A DNA stretch of 46,937 nucleotides. Source: Limisoma sp963590405 (GTDB taxonomy: Bacteria; Bacteroidota; Bacteroidia; Bacteroidales; Muribaculaceae). The position numbers and the translations under genes were made by a program. The notes under the pieces were generated by a model. That model was not told the origin of the DNA. It saw nothing but the letters and a program-made list of their open reading frames with translations, and made no database searches. Below, piece by piece: positions 8,398-17,695 of the stretch (its first letter is position 1; every line of letters begins with the position of its first letter). The stretch spans positions 1 through 46,937 of the forward strand of contig CAVAPE010000010.1 of the NCBI GenBank assembly GCA_963590405.1, written 5' to 3'.

Positions 8398-9975
8398 TTA
8401 CAGGCGGCGCTTTTCGGGCGGATAGTCGATGCTGTAGTGCAGTCCGCGCGATTCGTGGCGCTCTTTAGCCTGACGCATTATGAGGTAGCCCACGTTGATG
8501 AGGTTGCGCAACTCGCAGATGGCGCGCGACGCCTTGCTCTGCTTGAACAACCGCTCGGTCTCCTCGTAGAGGATGTCGAGGCGGTTCCATGCGCGGTCGA
8601 GGCGCAGGTTGGAGCGCACAATGCCCACATAGGTACTCATAATCTGGTTCACTTCCTTCATGCTCTGCGTGATAAGCACCATCTCCTCGTTGTGGGTAGT
8701 GCCCTCGTCGTTCCATTCTGGCACATCCTCGCGGTAGGTGTAGTGCCCGATGTTTGCCATGGCGTGGCGGGCTGCCGCATCGGCATAGACCACAGCCTCA
8801 ATGAGCGAGTTGGAAGCCAGACGGTTGCCGCCGTGCAAGCCAGTGCATGAGCATTCGCCCACGGCGTAGAGGCGGTCGATCGATGAGCGTCCGTCGAGGT
8901 CAACCTTGATGCCGCCACAGAGATAGTGGGCTGCCGGCGCAACGGGGATATAGTCTTTGGTGATGTCTATGCCGAGGCTGAGGCACTTGGCATAGATATT
9001 TGGGAAGTGATGTTTCGTTTCTTCGGCATCCTTGTGGGTGACGTCGAGCCACACATGGTCGTCGCCACGCATCTTCATCTCGTTGTCGATGGCGCGTGCC
9101 ACGATGTCGCGCGGAGCGAGCGACAGGCGCGGGTCGTATTTCTGCATAAACTCCTTGCCGTCGAGGGTGCGGAGCACTGCCCCGTAGCCGCGCATCGCCT
9201 CAGTGATGAGAAACGAGGGGCGGTCGCCGGGATGGTAGAGTGCCGTGGGGTGGAACTGGATGAACTCCATGTCCTGCACGGTGCCTTTGGCGCGGTACAC
9301 CATAGCGATGCCGTCGCCTGTGGCAACCATAGGGTTGGTAGTGGTGGTGTACACCTGTCCGATGCCGCCGGTGGCCATAACGGTCACCTTGGAGAGGAAG
9401 GTGTCAACCTTGCCAGTCTCAGGATTGAGGATATATGCACCGTAGCAAGTGATGTCGGGCGTGCGGCGAGTGACTATCTTGCCGAGATGGTGCTGCGTGA
9501 TGATTTCCACGGCGAAAAACCCTTCGTAGACATCGATGTTGGGATGGCTCTTCAGCGCACGCACAAGGCTCTGCTGGATTTCTGCGCCAGTGTTGTCGGC
9601 GTGGTGGAGGATGCGGAACTCTGAGTGTCCGCCTTCGCGGTGAAGGTCAAACTCGCCGTCGTCCTTGCGGTCGAAGTCCACTCCCCACTGCAGCAACTGA
9701 TTGATTTGTTCGGGTGCGCCTTTCACAACCTTCTCCACGGCAGCGCGGTCGCTGAGCCAGTCGCCGGCAATCATTGTGTCTTCGATATGCTTGTCGAAGT
9801 TGTCGACTCTGAGGTTGGTCACTGAAGCCACACCGCCTTGCGCATAGTATGTGTTGGCTTCTTCAATGTCCGACTTGCAGATTAGAGCCACACGACCTGT
9901 TTCTGCAACCTTCAACGCAAAACTCATGCCTGCGATGCCGGACCCTATTACGAGATAGTCATATTTACGAATCAT
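8398..9975 (-). CDS. nadB: L-aspartate oxidase
   Basis: This 525-aa flavoprotein oxidises L-aspartate to iminoaspartate, the first step of de novo NAD synthesis; NadA and NadC are not in the window. The FAD-binding start is V-I-G-S-G-I-A-G-M (9-17). Later come the substrate-pocket block H-R-E-G-G-H-S-E-F-R-I-L-H and the fumarate-reductase-type motif Q-F-H-P-T-A-L-Y. Near the end, G-G-I-K-V-D and S-C-T-G-L-H-G-G-N-R-L-A-S-N-S match the family. It is cytoplasmic. The length is close to the usual 520-540 residues. A -7 box 22 bases upstream of the start suggests transcription separate from the condensation-domain gene, whose stop lies 57 bases away. Confidence 0.95.
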   Translation of the reverse strand: MIRKYDYLVIGSGIAGMSFALKVAETGRVALICKSDIEEANTYYAQGGVASVTNLRVDNFDKHIEDTMIAGDWLSDRAAVEKVVKGAPEQINQLLQWGVDFDRKDDGEFDLHREGGHSEFRILHHADNTGAEIQQSLVRALKSHPNIDVYEGFFAVEIITQHHLGKIVTRRTPDITCYGAYILNPETGKVDTFLSKVTVMATGGIGQVYTTTTNPMVATGDGIAMVYRAKGTVQDMEFIQFHPTALYHPGDRPSFLITEAMRGYGAVLRTLDGKEFMQKYDPRLSLAPRDIVARAIDNEMKMRGDDHVWLDVTHKDAEETKHHFPNIYAKCLSLGIDITKDYIPVAPAAHYLCGGIKVDLDGRSSIDRLYAVGECSCTGLHGGNRLASNSLIEAVVYADAAARHAMANIGHYTYREDVPEWNDEGTTHNEEMVLITQSMKEVNQIMSTYVGIVRSNLRLDRAWNRLDILYEETERLFKQSKASRAICELRNLINVGYLIMRQAKERHESRGLHYSIDYPPEKRRL

Positions 9976-9997
9976 GACAATTATTTTTCTTACACTG

Positions 9998-10005
9998 CAA
10001 AATTA
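9998..10005 (-). promoter_or_regulatory. Putative -7 box for nadB
   Basis: TAATTTTG on the minus strand matches TAnnTTTG and lies in the 57-base gap upstream of nadB, 22 bases before its ATG. Confidence 0.5.
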
Positions 10006-10032
10006 CTGAAATCACCCAACACTGCAAAATGC

Positions 10033-11277
10033 CTATTCCACAGCAGAGAGCACTTCACGGATGGTGGTGGCGGTGGCGAGGCTGTTGAGCACTGCCTCGT
10101 AGCGGCGGGCGAAGGTGGCGATAAACTCGTCGGAATAGCGGCTACGCTGCCACAGGAACATCAGTTTCGACTTGCCGTCGCGCACCACAAAGTGCATGTT
10201 GAACGGCTTCGGCTCGTAGTGGCTGGCGAAGGAGAAACGCACAGGTTCGAGCGCCTGACCTACACACGACCATGTGGTGAGGCTGCCTTGGAAGATAAAT
10301 TCCATATAATCAATAAAATCCTTGCCCATCTGGCGCATTGCCTCAAGGTTGGCATAGGTGCACTTGCGCGGCACGGATGTTGCCTCCTTGGCTCTGGCGA
10401 TGTAGTCCGCCACGGTGGTGTCGTCGTCAAACGGCACGGCGAAGACCAGATAGCGCGAAAGCATGCCGAGGGTGCGCTCCATCTCCTTGAGCGGACGGCT
10501 GATGAAGGTGTTGACGGTGGCAGCGTTGCGGTTGCCAGTGTACCACGCCAGCAACAGGTTGCAGGCGGCGGCAGTGACCACGCTACGCGCACATTCGGTG
10601 GCTTTGCATATATGAGAGAGGTCGGCATCGATGTCGACATACTGCAAAGCAAGGTCGTAGTTGTTGCCGTCGAGGTCGCCCTTCGGGAAGATGCCTTCGG
10701 CGTTTGCCCACATAGCCTTTAGGCGCTCCACAGCCTCTTTGCCCTCGTCGCTCTGCAGATACTGCTGCTCATAGAGCCCTACGTCGCACGCCGACCAGCC
10801 TTCGGGTGGCATCGGCTCGCCGTTGTAGGCTTTGGTCACGTCGTCAAACAGAGCCATCACAGCGATGGCATCGACGATGATATGGTGGATTTCAATCACC
10901 AGATACACGCCCGAGGGGGTGTGGATGAGGCGGAAATGAGTGAGCGGCACATTGTAGAGTGGCTGCGGACGCAGGATGGTGGCACGCAGGGTGTCGAACT
11001 CCTCATCGGTCATCTCCTGGATTTCCATCTTTGCGCGGTAGCCAGGCTCGATGCGCTGAAGCGTCTCGCCTTTGTCGTTTTTGTAGACGCGGAGCGCCGC
11101 CGCGCCGTGGTTGTTGAGTGCGTCCTCAAACGCCTTGCCCAAACGTTGAAGGTCAACCGCCTCGGGGAAGCGGAACATCTGCACGTGGTTGCCCATCATT
11201 CCGTGGGATGCGTCAAAATCTTGGCAGAACTTCTGTTCGCTCGCCGAGAGAGGTATGTCGATATATTGTTTTTCCAT
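10033..11277 (-). CDS. Stand-alone condensation-domain (NRPS C-domain/CAT-fold) protein
   Basis: This 414-aa protein resembles a single nonribosomal-peptide-synthetase condensation domain or a related acyltransferase of the chloramphenicol-acetyltransferase fold. The catalytic motif H-H-I-I-V-D-A is at 131-137 (HHxxxDG with Ala replacing Gly), with His132 the expected general base. The length fits one C-domain without adenylation or carrier domains. The family forms amide or ester bonds between an acyl or aminoacyl thioester and an acceptor. The gene begins 13 bases after the stop of the GT2-GH3 fusion gene and is surely in the same operon. No carrier protein or adenylation enzyme is adjacent, so donor and product are unknown. 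Confidence 0.85.
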   Translation of the reverse strand: MEKQYIDIPLSASEQKFCQDFDASHGMMGNHVQMFRFPEAVDLQRLGKAFEDALNNHGAAALRVYKNDKGETLQRIEPGYRAKMEIQEMTDEEFDTLRATILRPQPLYNVPLTHFRLIHTPSGVYLVIEIHHIIVDAIAVMALFDDVTKAYNGEPMPPEGWSACDVGLYEQQYLQSDEGKEAVERLKAMWANAEGIFPKGDLDGNNYDLALQYVDIDADLSHICKATECARSVVTAAACNLLLAWYTGNRNAATVNTFISRPLKEMERTLGMLSRYLVFAVPFDDDTTVADYIARAKEATSVPRKCTYANLEAMRQMGKDFIDYMEFIFQGSLTTWSCVGQALEPVRFSFASHYEPKPFNMHFVVRDGKSKLMFLWQRSRYSDEFIATFARRYEAVLNSLATATTIREVLSAVE

Positions 11278-11290
11278 TGTAGAAACCTGA

Positions 11291-13357
11291 TTAATAGATT
11301 GTAAACTTTATTGAATCCTGTGAAATTTCCTGCGGGCAGATGAAGTGGTCGGTGACGTAGCGGTAAAGACCTGCCTTGTTTGTTACCACCAACTGGTAGG
11401 GAGCGCCCTTCTCCACCTGCGACCAGCACACCGTGGTGGAGTCGCCCGCCACGGGCATCAACTCGTAGAAACTGTTGCCGCGGATGCACTCAAAGAGTTC
11501 GGAGTCGTCGGCTGTCGCCTTGCCGAGGATAGCCTCTTCGGTGAAGTAGAAGCCGTGGCTGTGGGTCACATCGCCCGTAAACCTCTTCATGTCGCGGTAT
11601 GCCTGATAGTGCTCGCCCGAGCCGAAAGCGATGATTTTGGTGAGTTTTTTCCATATTTTTGATGCCACAGGCTGGTCGAAGCCGTCGCTAAACACTGCCT
11701 CAAGGTCCTTGCGGCGCGCCTCCGAGCAAGGGATGTCGGGGAGCAGCGACTGCCAGTTGTGCTCGATGAAGTCAAACATCTGCAACACGTCGTCGCAGGT
11801 GTAAGCCACTATCTGGTCGGCATCGGCATCGGCGAGGCTCTGCGCCACGAGGTTGCGGTAGGCATCGTCGCCGCAGGCATAGTAGCATTCCACTGGGGCG
11901 GCGAAGCGTGCGTGCACCACGCCGTTCTTCATATAGTCGTTCTTGAAATAAGCCTTCACCACGGCACTCTGCAGCGTGTCGACGGGAGCGCCGTCGATGG
12001 CTATCTGCGTGATTGGCTGGCTCTGCGCCAGCAACACATTGTTATGGTCGCGCAGGATGGAGTCGATGGCCTTGCGGTAGGGACGCAGATGCTCCTCGGT
12101 GCAAGGCAGGAGCGAACCGGCGACGGTCTTGAAATAGACCGTGGTCTTCGCATCGGTGAAAATGCGGTCCTCGCCCACGCGGGTCTGGAGGTCGACGAGC
12201 GGTCGGTAGAACTCCGCGCCCGTGAGCGGCATGCGGAACTGCCATGCCTCAAGCGTGGTGATCGACTCGAAGTCGTTGCGGTGGGCAAAGTCGGTGTTGA
12301 GGTTGGCGAGCAGGATTTTGCGCAGGTCGTAGAGTCCGTCGAGTTCGTTGCGGAGCAGCGCCTGCATGTCCTTCTCAGGGTTGAGGATAATGTCGCACGC
12401 CGTGTGGAGGGCATCGGCGAGCATCTCCTTTGTGTAGTATTTGTTGGGCTTGGCGGTTTGTGCCGAAAGCACATACTCGCCGAGCAAGTCCTTGATTTCC
12501 TGGCGTATCTCGCGCGTCATGTCCTTAGAATGGAGGATGAAGCGCGCAAGGATGGCAAGATGGCTCACCACCATCAGCGCATTGTTGATGCCGTAGCGCG
12601 TGAGGGTGTCGAAAATCTGTTTGTAGCCCTTGGCGTAGGCAAGGATGGTCTGCGCCGGCTTCTCGGGGTTCTGCACCAGAGAGTTGGCGTTGATCACATA
12701 TTTGTAGCCGATAAACTGGTTGAGGAAGCAAATCCTGCGAGCGTGGGCGATGCAGTGCGCCACAAAGAGGAAGTCCTCGGCGAAGAGGAGGTTGACATCG
12801 AAGGTGATGCCGTTGTCCTTGAGCAGCGATGCGCTGTAGAAATAGGCGGTTGAGATGCCCCACGGATAGCCGAACATCTTTTCGGTGTCCCAGTGGCGGC
12901 GCTCCATGATGGTGCGGCGCTCGGTGTTGTTGAAGAGCATCTTGACGGTGAACACCCGCAGATTGTCGGAGTCAATCACCACCTCGCGGCGCACGTTGAG
13001 CATGTCGGAGTGCGTCTCCTCCATCGTTGCCACCACCGTGGCGAGGCAGTCGTCGGTGTAACTGTCGTCGCTGTCGAGCAGACCCACAATGGGCGCAGTG
13101 GCAAGCGCAAGGGCATGGTTGCGCGGCGACGAAGGCGTGCGATAGTTGTTGTTGAGTTCCGACACCACTACGTTGCTGTCGTTGCGAAACATCTGGTTGA
13201 GAAGTTCCAGATGCCCTGGCTCGCAGTTGTGCACAGCGATAATCCATTGCACATTCTCAAAACCGATGGTCTGGTTGCGCATCGACTTGACACATTCTTC
13301 AAAGAGTTGGGGTTCAACGTTGTGGTAGGGCGTTACAATCGAAATCTTGTATTCCAT
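11291..13357 (-). CDS. GT2 glycosyltransferase fused to a degenerate GH3-type (acyl-adenylate amide synthetase) domain
   Basis: In this 688-aa fusion, residues 1-230 are a family 2 glycosyltransferase: S-I-V-T-P-Y-H-N (6-13), nucleotide-sugar/metal motif L-L-D-S-D-D-S (93-99) and F-A-E-D (192-195). A helical region (about 235-355) joins it to a C-terminal part (about 360-688) that I recognise as the GH3 family of the ANL-like acyl-acid amido synthetases. The clearest match is Y-Q-L-V-V-T-N-K-A-G-L-Y-R-Y (654-667), followed by D-G-F-D near 558-561 and F-T-E-E at 605-608. The family's S-S-G-T-T ATP loop is absent (T-V-A-G-S-L-L-P at 411-418), Y-R-x-G-D has become Y-R-Y-V-T-D, and the protein stops where the C-terminal lid domain should begin. 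Adenylation activity is therefore doubtful. Cytoplasmic; partner gene 13 bases downstream. Confidence 0.8.
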   Translation of the reverse strand: MEYKISIVTPYHNVEPQLFEECVKSMRNQTIGFENVQWIIAVHNCEPGHLELLNQMFRNDSNVVVSELNNNYRTPSSPRNHALALATAPIVGLLDSDDSYTDDCLATVVATMEETHSDMLNVRREVVIDSDNLRVFTVKMLFNNTERRTIMERRHWDTEKMFGYPWGISTAYFYSASLLKDNGITFDVNLLFAEDFLFVAHCIAHARRICFLNQFIGYKYVINANSLVQNPEKPAQTILAYAKGYKQIFDTLTRYGINNALMVVSHLAILARFILHSKDMTREIRQEIKDLLGEYVLSAQTAKPNKYYTKEMLADALHTACDIILNPEKDMQALLRNELDGLYDLRKILLANLNTDFAHRNDFESITTLEAWQFRMPLTGAEFYRPLVDLQTRVGEDRIFTDAKTTVYFKTVAGSLLPCTEEHLRPYRKAIDSILRDHNNVLLAQSQPITQIAIDGAPVDTLQSAVVKAYFKNDYMKNGVVHARFAAPVECYYACGDDAYRNLVAQSLADADADQIVAYTCDDVLQMFDFIEHNWQSLLPDIPCSEARRKDLEAVFSDGFDQPVASKIWKKLTKIIAFGSGEHYQAYRDMKRFTGDVTHSHGFYFTEEAILGKATADDSELFECIRGNSFYELMPVAGDSTTVCWSQVEKGAPYQLVVTNKAGLYRYVTDHFICPQEISQDSIKFTIY

Positions 13358-13392
13358 AATTTATGCAGTTTGGGGCTATCAATAACCATCGG

Positions 13393-13422
13393 CAAATTTA
13401 CGCAATAAATCTGTTTCGGCAA
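13393..13422 (-). promoter_or_regulatory. Putative promoter of the GT2-GH3/condensation operon
   Basis: On the minus strand, TTG (13420-13422), 19 bases, then TAAATTTG (13393-13400). This is the Bacteroidota -33/-7 arrangement, 35 bases before the ATG. Confidence 0.6.
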
Positions 13423-13464
13423 CACTCTCTTCTTTCTTATGTATTATAAAAACCACCGATAATG

Positions 13465-13495
13465 TTGTAAAACACTCGGTTTATGCGTAATTTTG
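13465..13495 (+). promoter_or_regulatory. Putative lysS operon promoter
   Basis: TTG at 13465-13467, a 20-base spacer and TAATTTTG at 13488-13495. The leader to the lysS ATG is about 65 bases. Confidence 0.6.
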
Positions 13496-13566
13496 CAGTC
13501 TGCAATATTTTACGCCGAATTTTGAGGCTCCGTTGCAGACCATTTTGAAAATAAAAAAACAGATAT

Positions 13567-15297
13567 ATGAACGTATTGGAGTTAAGCGAACAAGAGATTG
13601 TGAGACGCAACAGTCTCGCAGAACTCAGGAAGTTGGGCATCGACCCTTATCCTGCTGAAGAATATGTGGTTACAGGCCACACAAAGGAAATCAAGGAGAA
13701 CTTCAGCGACGATGCTGAGCCTCGCGAAGTGAGCGTGGCTGGCCGCATCATGAGCCGCCGCATCATGGGCAAGGCTTCCTTCATGGAACTTCAGGATTCC
13801 GAGGGTCGCATCCAGGTGTACATCAGCCGCGACGACCTCTGCCCAGGCGAGGACAAGGATGCCTACAACGTGTTTTTCAAGAAACTGCTCGACATCGGTG
13901 ACTTCGTGGGCATCGAGGGCTTCGTGTTCCGCACACAGATGGGCGAAATCACGGTGCACGCCAAGAGCATCAAACTTCTGAGCAAATCGCTCCGTCCGCT
14001 GCCAATCGTGAAGATGAAGGACGGCAAGGCATACGATGCCTTCGAGGACCCAGAACTCCGCTATCGCCAGCGCTACGTTGACCTCATCGTCAACGACGGC
14101 GTGAAGGACATCTTCTTGCAGCGCGCCACAGTGCTCCGCACCCTTCGCCGCGTGCTCGACGAGGCTGGCTACACCGAGGTGGAGACCCCGACGCTACAGA
14201 GCATCGCCGGCGGCGCAAGCGCACGTCCATTCATCACCCACTTCAATGCGCTCGACATCGACATGTATATGCGCATCGCTACGGAACTCTATCTGAAGCG
14301 CCTCATCGTGGGCGGCTTCGAGGGTGTCTACGAAATCGGCAAGAACTTCCGCAACGAGGGTATGGACCGCAACCACAACCCTGAGTTCACCTGCATGGAA
14401 CTCTATGTGCAATACAAGGACTACAACTGGATGATGTCGTTCACCGAGCAGTTGCTCGAAACCATCTGCGTGGCTGTCAACGGCAAGCCTGAGCGCGAAA
14501 TCGACGGCAAGGTGATCAGTTTCAAGGCTCCTTACCGCCGTCTGCCTATCCTCGATGCCATCAAGGAAAAGACGGGCTACGACCTCAACGGCATGAGCGA
14601 GGACGAAATCCGCGAGGTGTGCAAGAAACTCAACATGGAAATCGACGACACAATGGGCAAAGGCAAACTCATCGACGAGATTTTCGGCGAGTTCTGCGAG
14701 GGCACGTTCATCCAGCCTACATTCATCACCGACTACCCAGTTGAGATGTCGCCGCTCACCAAGAAGCACCGTTCAAAACCGGGACTTACCGAGCGTTTCG
14801 AACTTATGGTCAACGGCAAGGAACTTGCCAACGCCTACTCCGAACTCAACGACCCTATCGACCAGGAAGAGCGCTTCGTAGAGCAGATGCGTCTTGCCGA
14901 CAAGGGCGACGATGAGGCGATGATTATCGACAAGGACTTCCTCCGCGCATTGCAGTACGGCATGCCTCCTACAAGCGGTATCGGCATCGGCATCGACCGC
15001 CTTGTGATGCTCATGACTGGACAAACCACCATTCAGGAGGTGCTCTTCTTCCCACAGATGCGTCCGGAGAAGGTTGCAAAGCGCGACCGCGAAGACGCCT
15101 ACACTGCCGTTGCCATCCCAGCCGAATGGGTTGCTCCGCTGCAGAAGGCAGGCTACACCACTGTCGACAGCCTCGACGGTGCCAACCCGGGCAAGGTGCA
15201 TCAGGAAATTTGCGGACTCAACAAGAAATTCAAACTCGGACTGACCAACCCTGCCGTCGACGACGTGGCAGCATGGATTGAAGCCGTGAAGAAATAG
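13567..15297 (+). CDS. lysS: Lysyl-tRNA synthetase, class II, with C-terminal extension
   Basis: This 576-aa enzyme charges tRNA-Lys with lysine. The N-terminal OB-fold anticodon-binding domain covers about 50-140 (V-A-G-R-I-M-S-R-R near 57-65). Class II motif 2 is F-R-N-E-G-M-D-R-N-H-N-P-E-F-T (261-275), and motif 3 is G-I-G-I-G-I-D-R-L-V-M-L-M (471-483). A typical bacterial enzyme ends near residue 500, just after F-F-P-x-x-R-P. This one continues about 75 residues (D-A-Y-T-A-V-A-I-P through A-A-W-I-E-A-V-K-K) in a tail that looks like a small helical module and that I associate with Bacteroidota. First gene of lysS-gpsA-pgi; gpsA starts four bases after the stop. Confidence 0.97.
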   Translation: MNVLELSEQEIVRRNSLAELRKLGIDPYPAEEYVVTGHTKEIKENFSDDAEPREVSVAGRIMSRRIMGKASFMELQDSEGRIQVYISRDDLCPGEDKDAYNVFFKKLLDIGDFVGIEGFVFRTQMGEITVHAKSIKLLSKSLRPLPIVKMKDGKAYDAFEDPELRYRQRYVDLIVNDGVKDIFLQRATVLRTLRRVLDEAGYTEVETPTLQSIAGGASARPFITHFNALDIDMYMRIATELYLKRLIVGGFEGVYEIGKNFRNEGMDRNHNPEFTCMELYVQYKDYNWMMSFTEQLLETICVAVNGKPEREIDGKVISFKAPYRRLPILDAIKEKTGYDLNGMSEDEIREVCKKLNMEIDDTMGKGKLIDEIFGEFCEGTFIQPTFITDYPVEMSPLTKKHRSKPGLTERFELMVNGKELANAYSELNDPIDQEERFVEQMRLADKGDDEAMIIDKDFLRALQYGMPPTSGIGIGIDRLVMLMTGQTTIQEVLFFPQMRPEKVAKRDREDAYTAVAIPAEWVAPLQKAGYTTVDSLDGANPGKVHQEICGLNKKFKLGLTNPAVDDVAAWIEAVKK

Positions 15298-15301
15298 CAG
15301 T

Positions 15302-16297
15302 ATGGCGTTTCCCGGTAAAATTGCTGTGATGGGCGGAGGCAGTTGGGCTACCGCCCTCGCCAAACTCCTGCTGCAGAACTGCGACAGCATCCTGTGGTAC
15401 ATGCGCCGCGACGACCGCATCGCCGACTTCCGCCGCACGCACCACAACCCGGTGTATCTGTCGGACATACTGTTTGACACCTACCGCATCAAGTTTTCCT
15501 CGGACATCAACGCGGTGTGCCAAGAGGCTGACACTCTGCTTCTTGCCATTCCATCGCCCTATCTGAAGGAACACTTGAAGAAAGTTACCGTCGACCTGAG
15601 CGGCAAGCACATGGTCACGGCCATCAAGGGCATCGTGCCCGACGAGAACTCCGTGGTGACGAAATACATGACCGACTTCTACGGCATCAGCCCGGAGCAT
15701 CAGGTGGTGATTGGCGGACCGTGCCACGCCGAAGAGGTGGCTCTCGGCCGTCGCTCCTACCTCACCGTGGGTAGCCTCGACCCGGCATTGGCAGAGGCGT
15801 TTGCACCTTGTCTGCAAGGCCCGGCGCTGAGAACCATCGTGTCGAGCGACGTCGACGGCATAGAGTACGGCGCCGTGCTGAAGAACGTCTACGGCATCTG
15901 CGGCGGCATCATCTACGGCCTCAAGAACGGCGACAACTTCCTCGCCATGCTTGTGAGCAACGCCATCCGCGAGATGGAACGCTTCCTTGCCGTGGTAAGT
16001 CCACGCGAGCGCAACATCTGCGACTCGGTCTATTTGGGCGACCTTCTCGTGACCGCCTACTCCAAATTCTCGCGCAACCACAACTTCGGCGCCTACATTG
16101 GTCGCGGATATTCGGTGAAGGCTGCGCAGATGGAGATGGAAATGATTGCCGAAGGCTACTACGGCACCAAGTGCATCTACGAAATCAACAAGCGCTACGG
16201 CGTGGACATGCCGATACTCGACTGCGTTTATAGCATCCTCTACGAGAAAGCACCGGCGCAGAAGGCTATCGACCTGCTGGCGGAGAAACTGAAATAA
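15302..16297 (+). CDS. gpsA: Glycerol-3-phosphate dehydrogenase [NAD(P)+]
   Basis: This 331-aa cytoplasmic enzyme reduces dihydroxyacetone phosphate to sn-glycerol-3-phosphate for phospholipid synthesis. The nucleotide-binding start is V-M-G-G-G-S-W-A-T-A-L-A (9-20). The K-G-I motif (in T-A-I-K-G-I) and I-G-G-P-C-H-A-E-E-V follow, and the catalytic-lysine block is G-A-V-L-K-N-V-Y-G-I. Length is normal for the family. It sits four bases behind lysS and 31 bases ahead of pgi, a gene order I know from Bacteroidales, so the three genes are probably one transcript. Confidence 0.96.
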   Translation: MAFPGKIAVMGGGSWATALAKLLLQNCDSILWYMRRDDRIADFRRTHHNPVYLSDILFDTYRIKFSSDINAVCQEADTLLLAIPSPYLKEHLKKVTVDLSGKHMVTAIKGIVPDENSVVTKYMTDFYGISPEHQVVIGGPCHAEEVALGRRSYLTVGSLDPALAEAFAPCLQGPALRTIVSSDVDGIEYGAVLKNVYGICGGIIYGLKNGDNFLAMLVSNAIREMERFLAVVSPRERNICDSVYLGDLLVTAYSKFSRNHNFGAYIGRGYSVKAAQMEMEMIAEGYYGTKCIYEINKRYGVDMPILDCVYSILYEKAPAQKAIDLLAEKLK

Positions 16298-16328
16298 ATC
16301 AATCTATGATTATATAATAACGCTGATT

Positions 16329-17666
16329 ATGAAGAATTTAGAATTAAACATCAAGAACGTGGCAAACTTTGCCACAAAGGCACAAATCGACGCCTTCAAT
16401 GGCGCCGCTGCCGAAGGTCTTGAAAAACTCGAAAAAGGCACAGGTGCCGGCAACGATTTCCTCGGATGGATGCATCTCCCCAGTGCAACGCCGGAATCGC
16501 TCGTGGCCGACATCGAAAAGACTGCTGCCACCCTGCGCAACGACTGCGAATATGTCGTGGCTATCGGTATCGGCGGCAGTTACCTTGGCTCTAAAGCCGT
16601 AATCGAGGCGCTGAGCGACTCGTTTGCTGCCTACAAGCCTGCACAGGGCGCACGCGTAGTGTTTGCCGGTCAGAACATCGGCGAGGACTACACCTACGAA
16701 CTGGTAAACCTGCTCAAAGGCAAGAAATTCGGTATCATCGTGATTTCTAAGTCGGGCACAACAACTGAACCTGCCATCGCATTCCGCATCCTCAAAGAGA
16801 TGCTCGAAGCACAGGAGGGTAAGGACTTCGCTGCAAAGCACATCGTTGCCGTTACCGACGCTCACCGTGGCGCGCTCCGCAAACTCGCCACTGAGGAAGG
16901 CTACGCTACCTACGTAATCGAAGACAACGTGGGCGGTCGCTTCTCAGTGCTCACTCCAGTAGGCTTGCTGCCTATCGCTGTTGCCGGCTTCAACATCCGC
17001 GAACTCCTCGAGGGCGCAAAGGCTATGGAGGCTGCCACTGCGGCTGCCGACGATGCCAACCCAGCATATCTCTACGCAAAGACTCGCAACGCTCTCTACA
17101 GCGCAGGCAAGAAGGTTGAAATCCTCGTGAACTACAACCCTAAACTTCACTACCTCGGCGAATGGTGGAAGCAACTCTACGGCGAGAGCGAAGGCAAGGA
17201 AAACAAGGGTATCTTCCCGGCTGCCGTCGACAACTCTACCGACCTCCACTCAATGGGTCAATGGATTCAGGAAGGCGAGCGCACAATCTTTGAAACAGTG
17301 ATTTCCGTTGCTAAGCAGCAGCACGAAACTGTTATCCCAAGCGACGAAGCCAACCTCGACGGCCTCAACTACATCGCTGGCAAGCGCATCGACGAGGTGA
17401 ACAAGATGGCAGAACTCGGCACCGTTATCGCTCACGTTGACGGCGGTGTGCCTAACATCCACATCACTCTCGGCGAACTCTCAGAGCGTTGCCTCGGCGA
17501 AATCATCTACTTCTTCGAGAAGGCGTGCGGCATCAGCGGCTACGTGCTCGACGTTAACCCATTCAACCAGCCAGGCGTAGAGGCTTACAAGAAAAACATG
17601 TTTGCCCTCCTCAACAAGCCAGGCTACGAAGAAGAAAGCAAAGCCATCCAAGCAAAGTTGAAATAA
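16329..17666 (+). CDS. pgi: Glucose-6-phosphate isomerase
   Basis: This 445-aa enzyme interconverts glucose-6-phosphate and fructose-6-phosphate in glycolysis and gluconeogenesis. It is the short bacterial PGI type. Visible motifs are the first SIS-domain loop G-I-G-G-S-Y-L-G-S-K-A, the phosphate-binding I-S-K-S-G-T-T-T-E-P, the S-V-L-T-P-V-G-L-L-P segment and Y-G-E-S-E-G-K-E-N. The end matches the family pattern N-P-F-N-Q-P-G-V-E-A-Y-K. It is the last gene of the lysS operon: an intrinsic terminator lies 67-98 bases after the stop. Start chosen for the conserved N-terminal length. Confidence 0.97.
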   Translation: MKNLELNIKNVANFATKAQIDAFNGAAAEGLEKLEKGTGAGNDFLGWMHLPSATPESLVADIEKTAATLRNDCEYVVAIGIGGSYLGSKAVIEALSDSFAAYKPAQGARVVFAGQNIGEDYTYELVNLLKGKKFGIIVISKSGTTTEPAIAFRILKEMLEAQEGKDFAAKHIVAVTDAHRGALRKLATEEGYATYVIEDNVGGRFSVLTPVGLLPIAVAGFNIRELLEGAKAMEAATAAADDANPAYLYAKTRNALYSAGKKVEILVNYNPKLHYLGEWWKQLYGESEGKENKGIFPAAVDNSTDLHSMGQWIQEGERTIFETVISVAKQQHETVIPSDEANLDGLNYIAGKRIDEVNKMAELGTVIAHVDGGVPNIHITLGELSERCLGEIIYFFEKACGISGYVLDVNPFNQPGVEAYKKNMFALLNKPGYEEESKAIQAKLK

Positions 17667-17695
17667 CAGCCATCAAGGCTCGCTAAAGCGAAAGC

